Of a DNA stretch of 64,000 nucleotides, positions 57,695 to 64,000 are shown one piece after another (positions within the stretch are counted from its first letter, which is position 1; each line of letters begins with the position of its first letter). The notes under the pieces are model-generated. The model worked only from the letters and a program-made list of their open reading frames with translations. It was not told where the DNA came from and ran no database searches. The DNA is from Tetraselmis striata (Eukaryota > Chlorophyta > Chlorodendrophyceae > Chlorodendrales > Chlorodendraceae): assembly GCA_006384855.1 (NCBI GenBank), contig VCJN01002369.1, positions 62,001 through 126,000 on the forward strand. Direction: 5' to 3'. The position numbers were made by a program, and so were the translations under genes.

Positions 57695-58706
57695 GCGCCT
57701 GCCTCGCCCTGCCCGCCGCCGCCGTGTCTCCTGTGCGAGCAGAGACGAGTGCCCCGCCGCGCTGTAAATGCTAACCCCTTCACCTCAGACTTGCTCAGCC
57801 CACGCAGCTGGGAGCGTTGATCGCCAGCTGGAGTGGGGCTCTGTTCTCCCGCCTCCGAGTGTTCCATGCTCAATGCACTGCGCGGACCGTGGCACGAGTC
57901 GCACGCAAGGACACCTTGGGATGCCACATCTCTGCTTGAGATCCCACGAGGCACGTCCTCCAAGTCGTGGAGGGGACCGGTCTGTCTTTCTTTTCTGAGC
58001 TGTCCCTGTCCCTTAGCGATCCCCTTTCCTCGCGATCTCCGTGAGAGCGCCGCGCCGGTTGCTGAGCCTCCGAGGGCGCCAAAGTGGAGCTACGTGCGGT
58101 GAATTTCTCCATCTCGCTACATCTGACCCCCAGGCCTATCAGCAAGCAGATATACACATATCGAACTCAGCAGATCGGGGCGCGGCACCGGGCCATCTCG
58201 CGCGATCCGGCGATTACATGTTGCCCATGGACATGCATCACGGCTTCTACGCCGTAGGCATTGTGGTGACATTGAGGGGTGTGTTGACGTCAGTGTTGGT
58301 ACACTATTGCATATGTACAATGTACCTAGGGTATGCCTTAATACTTTAGCACATGTCATCATGCATAGTCCGCACTATAGCAAGGCGCGCGCGCACCAGG
58401 CACCGCATCGCATGCCTACATGCGTGCGGCGCCCCAGCGGGCCTGGTCACTTCTCTGTAACCAGCCACTCTCCGAACTCCCACGCTCCCTCCCATAGTCC
58501 CCAGCTCGCGCCGGGACCCGCACATGGCGGGTTGGTAAGGACGCTGCGCACGACTCATTGCCCCGCCGGAGGACCGGGTCTACTTCACCGTCGACTAGGG
58601 GCAAGCTCTAGAGGCTGGCTGGCCTCCCTATGGAGTAGAGCCTGAGCCCCTACTACGCTTGCTCATCAACATCAACGGCGCCCCAACTTCACAGTGACCC
58701 CTCACG
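57695..58706. other. 3' flank of paralogue B; no other gene recognised
   Basis: Contains a TGTAA at 57763-57767, 69 bp after the stop, as the likely poly(A) signal. Further reading frames on both strands show no known domain. Exons belonging to the acidic terminal-exon array downstream may lie here but could not be identified. Confidence 0.4.
57763..57767 (+). terminator. Putative TGTAA poly(A) signal of paralogue B
   Basis: TGTAA in GCTGTAAATG, 69 bp downstream of the TAG stop. Confidence 0.5.
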
Positions 58707-58910
58707 GTGTGCGTCGGTCGCATCCGCATCGCAAAAAGAATCGCCTCCCTCAGCACGGGCGGCCCGCTCCACTCCCTCACTCCATCTCCCTCACCCGCTC
58801 TCCCCAGCGATGACGAGCGGATGACCGACGAAGAACAAGACTCAGGCGTCGAGCTCGACGACCTGGTCGAAGAAGAAGAATATATGGACGGAGACGTGGA
58901 AGGCCTCTGA
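58707..58910 (+). CDS. Small acidic protein or terminal exon (copy 1)
   Basis: A frame from ATG 58707 runs into the first unit of the 190-bp array and ends LVEEEEYMDGDVEGL. More likely the acidic part is a terminal exon: it is preceded by a C-rich tract and CCCCAG at 58802-58807, then reads DDERMTDEEQDSGVELDD to a TGA at 58908-58910. The first 33 codons of the ATG frame (through LHSLTPSPSPALP) would then be intron. The acidic, aromatic-poor motif matches no family I know. The same 34-codon frame recurs in the next two units. Confidence 0.4.
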   Translation: MCVGRIRIAKRIASLSTGGPLHSLTPSPSPALPSDDERMTDEEQDSGVELDDLVEEEEYMDGDVEGL

Positions 58911-59380
58911 GCCCGCCTGCCCACATAAAACCCCCATGCGCCCCAACGGAGCGCCAATCGCAAACCCCCACTGGCCTCGGGCCATATAACATCCCAGCGA
59001 TGACGAGCGGATTGCCGACGAAGAACAAGACTCAGGCGCCGAGCTCGACGACCTGGTCAAAGACGAAGAATATATGGCCGGCGACGTGGAAGGCCTCTGA
59101 GCCCGCCTGCCCACATAAAACCCCCATGCGCCCCAACGGAGCGCCAATCGCAACCCCCCACTGGCCTCGGGCCATATAACATCCCAGCGATGACGAGCGG
59201 ATGGCCGACGAAGAACAAGACTCAGGCGCCGAGCTCGACGACCTGGTCAAAGACGAAGAATATATGGACGGCGACGTGGAAGGCCACTAAGCCCGCCTGC
59301 CCACATAAAACCTCCATGCGCCCCAACGGAGCGTCAATCCCAACCCCCCACTGGCCTCGGGCCATATAACATACCCCCCT
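58808..59380 (+). repeat. Three tandem 190-bp units, each with an exon-like acidic frame
   Basis: Units begin at 58808, 58998 and 59188, exactly 190 bp apart. Each starts right after a CCAG, encodes 33 residues (DDER-x-x-DEEQDSG ... EEYM-x-GDVEG) and a stop (TGA, TGA, TAA), and continues with 87 bp of near-identical non-coding sequence (GCCCACATAAAACC ... GGGCCATATAAC). The frame is intact in all three units although the units differ at several positions, including amino-acid changes (T/A, V/A, E/K, D/A). Confidence 0.88.
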
Positions 59381-61180
59381 AATCACAACCACCACTACCA
59401 CATGCTTGAGACTACGGCACCTCAATTGGTGGCGGAGACCCCTGTACGGGGCGGGGGCCAGGTCGGGACGCCTCGGCTGCCTCAGTCCACCTGCGCTTCC
59501 TCTGCGGGACATACCCCACAAATGGGAGGGGACGGCAACACGGCGCTGCCCTAGCAGCTAGCAACGGGTCGAAGTTGCACATAGAGGGCCAAACACCCAA
59601 AGGCTGCCTAGGGCTCTGTAATGAATCGGGCGCGGAAGACGGAGCTGCCGCGAAGTCGGAGACAACAAACATAAGGGGCAGCCCAAGGCTGCGACGGAAG
59701 GAGGCGGGGATCGACAAGGAGGAGGATGGCCGGGAGCCTGAGCTGTACTACACAATGGTGTCCCTGGTATGGTTAGAGATGGCATGCCCTTAAAACGACA
59801 CGCCCCGGGCGGCGGAGAGCAGCAGATTGGAAATTGTAACTCAATTTCAATTTCAAATTTTGTGGGCGGTTGTAGGCTCGTAGCTCATATTATGGGGCGG
59901 CGCCAGATCCTACGTCGACACGCACGGCACCTCCAAGATGGTACATTATGATGGTGAAATGGTGAAGTTACGCCATACCGGACACGCTCCGTAGTAGATA
60001 AATGTGATTCGGGAGATATACGTTTATTCCGCCGGTCAAAAAAGCTTTGACGTGGGTGCGTTCAATCGCGACATGGGAGCCCCGCTCTCCGCGCGCTATA
60101 CTGCACCTATACCCCGCCACCACCTCGGCAAGAGCGCCATGGAGCTGGCCATCTCGCTAAGTCGAGGAGGCAGCAACGTCGAAAGTCTCCACGGTACACT
60201 ACATTATTGGATCCTAAGTCCATGTGGAGCCTTTGACCTGCCGCGTTAAGGGCCCATGCACCGAATGTCGATCCAAACCGATTTGGCGGGTACCGGGCGC
60301 GACCTGCATTATTTACACAGCGCCCCGAACCCACCTCGACTACTACCGGAATTCTGGCTTTGATCGGTCATGGGTCCATGGCAGCCTAAGAGAGCCTCCG
60401 TATGGGTACCTAATGCCCCTGGCTAAACAAGGTGGCCGCCATTTCTTGGCCGTCTGTTTCGGGTTCGGCTGCCGGTGGGTGCGGCTGCATGCAGCGTCCG
60501 CAAATTCCCGCTTTTCGGCTAGGTTTCGGCACACCACCCATGTGAACGCCCATCTCCTCGACGACGATAGAAAGCCTTATCTCAAAATCTGTTTCGACCA
60601 AGTTGTAGTTCTGTGATATGGCTTCTTGTAAAGCCACTCACAACGGGGTTTGAGGCTGTGCCGGCGATGCACTTTGCAAAACCGAATTTCTAGTCATTGC
60701 GGTCGAAAAACAGCGGTTGACCAGCTTTGACTCAACCTCTTGCGCGCGCGATTGAGCCAAAGCTCGGCCACCACTCACGGCTCAAGCATAAAGCGGGTAA
60801 GATAGGCATATTGTGGCGGTCATACACTAGTCTTGGTGCGGTGTCAACGCACTCTGATGGGATTTTGTGAGCAGGCCATGGTGGGCTCCTGTGATTATTA
60901 TACATACCGTTTCCTAGCGCTATGTCATTGCAGTTGTGCAGTCTCCCGCCGAACCCATATGTCACCATCGGTAGTCTCCCCCGAAAACAGCCCACCCCCA
61001 GAGTATACCGACATCCCGGATACCGCTGGGCGCCACATAGGCGGTGGTGTGTAGCTTTGTTGGGGATGGAAGATGTTGGATCTTGGAAAGTTGTACGGGT
61101 ACGTTGATGACGTCTTACATAATATCGGTAGTTATTGTCGAATTATTATTATCGTTGGGGGGTCCGTGCGCTTTTGCGGG
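59381..61180. other. Unassigned region before DIRS-like relic
   Basis: No family was recognised. The frame 60224-60616 is free of stops but has no known domain. A segment at 59735-59790 (TACTACACAATGGTGTC ... TGGTTAGAGATGGCATGCCC) resembles 62835-62893 and may be a short shared repeat. Part of this region probably belongs to the decayed retroelement that continues to 63.4 kb. Confidence 0.35.
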
Positions 61181-61496
61181 TGCTAGATGCTTCCCTACAT
61201 GGAAGACTTCTTGCTCTTTGCCTCGAGTTGAGTGCAGGCATGCTACGCCGTACGAGACCGCATTACCTCACTTGTGGCGAAGCTCGGGCTCAGTCGCCAC
61301 CTGGACAAAGGTTAATGGGAGCCCCTGCAACGGCTGGAAGTATGGAACAACTCGGCATGGAGTTTGACTACAAGGACGGGGTGATTAGGGCGCCCGAGCG
61401 CAAGCTCAAGTCACTCACCGCGTCAGCTCTCGACATGATACGCGGAGCCACGCGAAACAAGCGATGGCTACATGTACGCAAGCTGACGCGCCGCTA
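61181..61496 (+). pseudogene. Reverse transcriptase relic of a DIRS-like retroelement
   Basis: The plus strand reads LPYMEDFLLFASS, the catalytic block (usually YMDD; here the first Asp is Glu), then a TGA. It resumes as VRDRITSLVAKLGLSRHLDK, meets a TAA, and reads WEPLQRLE. After a frameshift it continues LGMEFDYKDGVIRAPERKLK and RWLHVRKLTRR. This succession (MDD ... GLxxHxxKGxWEPxQRLEHLGMEVD) is that of DIRS-type and related reverse transcriptases of algae. It is dead by two stops, a frameshift and the catalytic substitution. Confidence 0.75.
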
Positions 61497-61499
61497 GCG

Positions 61500-62985
61500 G
61501 GCCGAGCTCAATTCTTCCGTCTCGCCATCGGCGCCCGCCGCTGCCCATCAGAAGCGTAGCATTATGTATGGATCCGGTAGACATGGCGGCACCACCCCCA
61601 CCTACCTCCACATGGTGAGCGATGGGAACCCCTAAGACCCGTGCCTAACTGGGCGCGGTAGGGGGTTGAGCGGGGAGGCCGGTTGTGGCGGGTCCTCGGA
61701 TCATGCGACGATCGGGGAGCCCTTTTCAAGCAATAATTGCCTGCGGGCGCCGCCGGGATGCAATCCGGTACGGGGAACCGCTAAAAATAATTCATTTACG
61801 ACCTCGGCCTTGCATCGGCCTCTCCGAGATCCGCCTACGGGTGGGGAGAGGGTGTGCACGACTCGGACGGGGCAGCCTACTCGCGAGGCTTGTTCGAGGG
61901 TTATTCTCGTATCTCGGCACGACCCGCGACCGACTTGCAGAATATTTTGCGTATATCCCCCCCCCCCCCCCCCCCCCGCCCAGATATGTTCCACTTGTGA
62001 ATCCGAGTAGCCTGGCTTAGTACGGTGGAATAGTGCTTGGCGGCGCCGTGCAGCCGACCCGTTTGGAACACCCAGGGAAACCTCATCAGTCCCGTGAAAA
62101 CGGGCGAGGGTGGCGAGCCGCCAGGAGAAAGGAGCCTGGCACTAAAGTCGGGGCGGGCGTTCGGCGGCGGAGAGCCCGGGCCTGGTGGCGACTCAAAGAC
62201 CGTGAGAAATGAGCCCGCGGGTGCCCTGAGGGAGTCGGGGGCATGCAGCGGGAGGATTGAGCTGGCGGCTGCCTTGGTCTGGCCCTGGACATGCGGCTAC
62301 AACGACAACGGCGGCGAGCGGCGCGGGCTTTGTTCGCCGCGGAGCGACCCCACGACCACGGAGCGACGACATGCGGACGCCGGGGGAAGGGGGGAGAGGG
62401 GGGCGGGGCGGAGGAGGTTGATGCCCACTTTCCCCCTCCAGCCCCCTTGGGATGCTACCGCACGAGCTCATGCAATCGAGATGGAGGCAATTGTATCGGT
62501 GGACCGCCACAGACAACGCGGCGGGGCGATTAGCGCCGCGCCCTACGAGATATTTTCAGCGATGGCGTCAGGTGGAGTCAATAAGACGCATCGCACGGAG
62601 ACAGTAATTTTCTCGGCACCGGTGATGTACAGAAACCCCTTTTCCACGGGGTGGGGTGACTAATGTATTAATAATCCCGTACTGCCAATTAGCGCGGTAG
62701 GCGCTCGAACTGGCGACCGCCCGTGGTTATCCGGAGAATAACACCGCTATTAATCACGCGATGGAAGGGAATGATCTCGAGGCTTGGAAACCAAAGAAGG
62801 TGGCTTGGAAACCAAAGAGGGTGACCGGAAGCTTGAGATGTATTTAAATTATTGTGTCTGGCCTAATGTGGTTGGAGATAGCATGTCCTAACAACAACTC
62901 AGTCTGAACGGCGGTGCGGAGTAGCATGCTAGCACGCTGCAATACTTTCCATTTCCACTTTTCTGTCTCGCCATCAAATCAGCCC
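61500..62985. other. Unassigned, probably interior of the decayed retroelement
   Basis: Lies between the RT and RNase H relics. A C run is at 61960-61977. No intact frame was recognised. CTTGGAAACCAAAGA(A/G) is tandemly duplicated near 62784-62820. Confidence 0.35.
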
Positions 62986-62994
62986 GATTCTAGC

Positions 62995-63113
62995 TGTACG
63001 ACGACGTGGTCCAAGGATTCATGGAGCAACTACTGCCCATGCAGTGAGGCCACCGAATAGACTGCAAGCGTCTACTCTCCGATGGCGCGTGGCGACGTGG
63101 CGTCGCGAGCACA

Positions 63114-63146
<33 letters not shown>

Positions 63147-63330
63147 GAAAGGTGTCTCTTCGACGATCTCGTCATCAAATTCCACACCCCCAGCGCGGCG
63201 GCCACCGTCATCTTGCCCTACTGGCCGGCGGACACGAGTTGGCACACGCGTCCTCGGAGATCGATGGCATCCAAGTAGTGGTTGTCTTTCCGCCCTCTTC
63301 GGACCTCTTTACATCATATAAGCTGCCGTG
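62995..63330 (+). pseudogene. RNase H-region relic of a DIRS-like retroelement
   Basis: Frames in order read FMEQLLPMQ, IDCKRLLSDGAWRR with alternative WRREHNC, then a C run of about 28 (63119-63146), then LFDDLVIKFHTPSAAATVIL followed by PYWPA, and after a frameshift SSEIDGIQVVVVFPPSSDLF. Intact relatives read roughly W(R)RExNxCNPPWxLLxxLxxKL ... GAAATVxxPYWPxxxW, so the C run sits exactly where the CNPPW codons would be. Confidence 0.7.
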
Positions 63331-64000
63331 ACAGTGAGCGCGGCTGCCTCCGGCGCATCGCTAAAAGTCGACCCCGCGCGAGGCAGTTCTATTATTATTA
63401 AAACTGGCGGGACTCCTTGCTGCCTCGTCGTCCATATCCGCGCCCCGCTTACATGTGGCGGGCCGCGTCCTTCCCTCTCTCCCTCCGTCTTCACTTCGTG
63501 CTTTCTGTTCCTGCGGGTTGCTGACATGCTCCTGCCCGCGAAAATGCTGTAAACCAATCCAAATCACAATTTCGGCAAATTACACAGCCCCCCTCATCCT
63601 CTCTGAAGTAACTCACACGAATACCTGTACAGTACCCGGATTCATGATCAATCGGAGTTGATCCATCATCATCGCGGATAATCCTTGTATGATCGGCATA
63701 TCACGGACGTTGTTCGTTCCCGAACCAAATCTACAGTACTGTACGGTACCGAGTGCACGGATACAGGTACCGTTAGAGAAATCCATGAGCTACCTGCAGA
63801 AGGCAGGTACCGTTATAATTTGGTGTAGAGACCGCAGCCCGAACGTTCCTGGTTTTACCTGTATTTCTTTTAATGTTTGCGTGCTTCATGACGATGATCC
63901 GATGATGATCTTCGATGATCTATTTGCAAAGTACAATCATATCTCGCGTCAGCATCTGATCCTACGATGATCTGATCTGTTTGGTAGCCAAACAATCACT
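63331..64000. other. Right end of window; no gene recognised
   Basis: The first ~150 bp may continue the retroelement. After 63540 the sequence is AT-richer, with GGTACCGT and GATGATC motifs repeated around 63745-63810 and 63890-63980. No coding region or RNA gene was seen. Confidence 0.35.

Noticed and set aside
61083..61130. A second RT motif reading YVDDVL just before the YMED block
   Set aside because: It lies only about 100 bp upstream of the better-supported catalytic block and in another frame, so it is probably coincidental.

Overview
The window looks like nuclear DNA of a green alga (Chlorophyta). It is GC-rich and its genes have many introns. It carries a plastid-targeted magnesium chelatase D subunit, an ACT-domain alpha-amylase of plant/algal type, an Mpv17/PMP22-family protein with a plastid-like leader, and a Mediator subunit. 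It also encodes IFT25, a ciliary transport protein, which suggests a lineage that builds or recently built flagella. TGTAA, the usual chlorophyte poly(A) signal, lies downstream of several of the genes. No prokaryotic or organellar features were seen.

Layout. 1-4.9 kb: no recognised gene, with two tandem duplications. 5.1-9.8 kb (-): CHLD in two exons around a 2.4-kb intron full of simple repeats. 11.4-15.7 kb (-): ACT/alpha-amylase fusion in seven exons. 16.9-18.8 kb (+): 5'-truncated LINE with probable target-site duplications. 20.6-22.9 kb: a satellite of about 187 bp per unit. 23.5-30.3 kb (-): a full-length but dead Ty3/gypsy chromovirus with both LTRs and a 5-bp target duplication, itself split by a 1.36-kb DNA transposon. 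30.8-38.8 kb: a graveyard of a LINE fragment, a TNP2-like transposase relic, a broken tyrosine recombinase, and an intact 522-codon LINE tail ORF. 39.7-40.5 kb (+): Mpv17-like gene. 42.8-46.1 kb (-): MED17-like gene in eight exons. 47.3-48.5 kb (+): IFT25 in five exons. 49.9-51.7 and 53.9-57.7 kb (+): a tandem pair of paralogues encoding plastid-type, single-membrane-span proteins that share four 5' exons but have unrelated 3' ends. 58.8-59.4 kb: three exact 190-bp units, each holding an exon-like acidic reading frame. 61-63.4 kb (+): relics of a DIRS-like retroelement.

The host genes serve chlorophyll synthesis (CHLD), starch breakdown (amylase), organelle membranes (Mpv17), transcription (MED17) and cilia (IFT25); they do not form one pathway. 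The most striking feature shared across genes is a set of long homopolymer C tracts on the sense strand close to splice sites. A second is a short dispersed repeat found in introns of three different genes. Exon models were built by hand from reading frame, splice-site dinucleotides and phase, and no transcript data were available.
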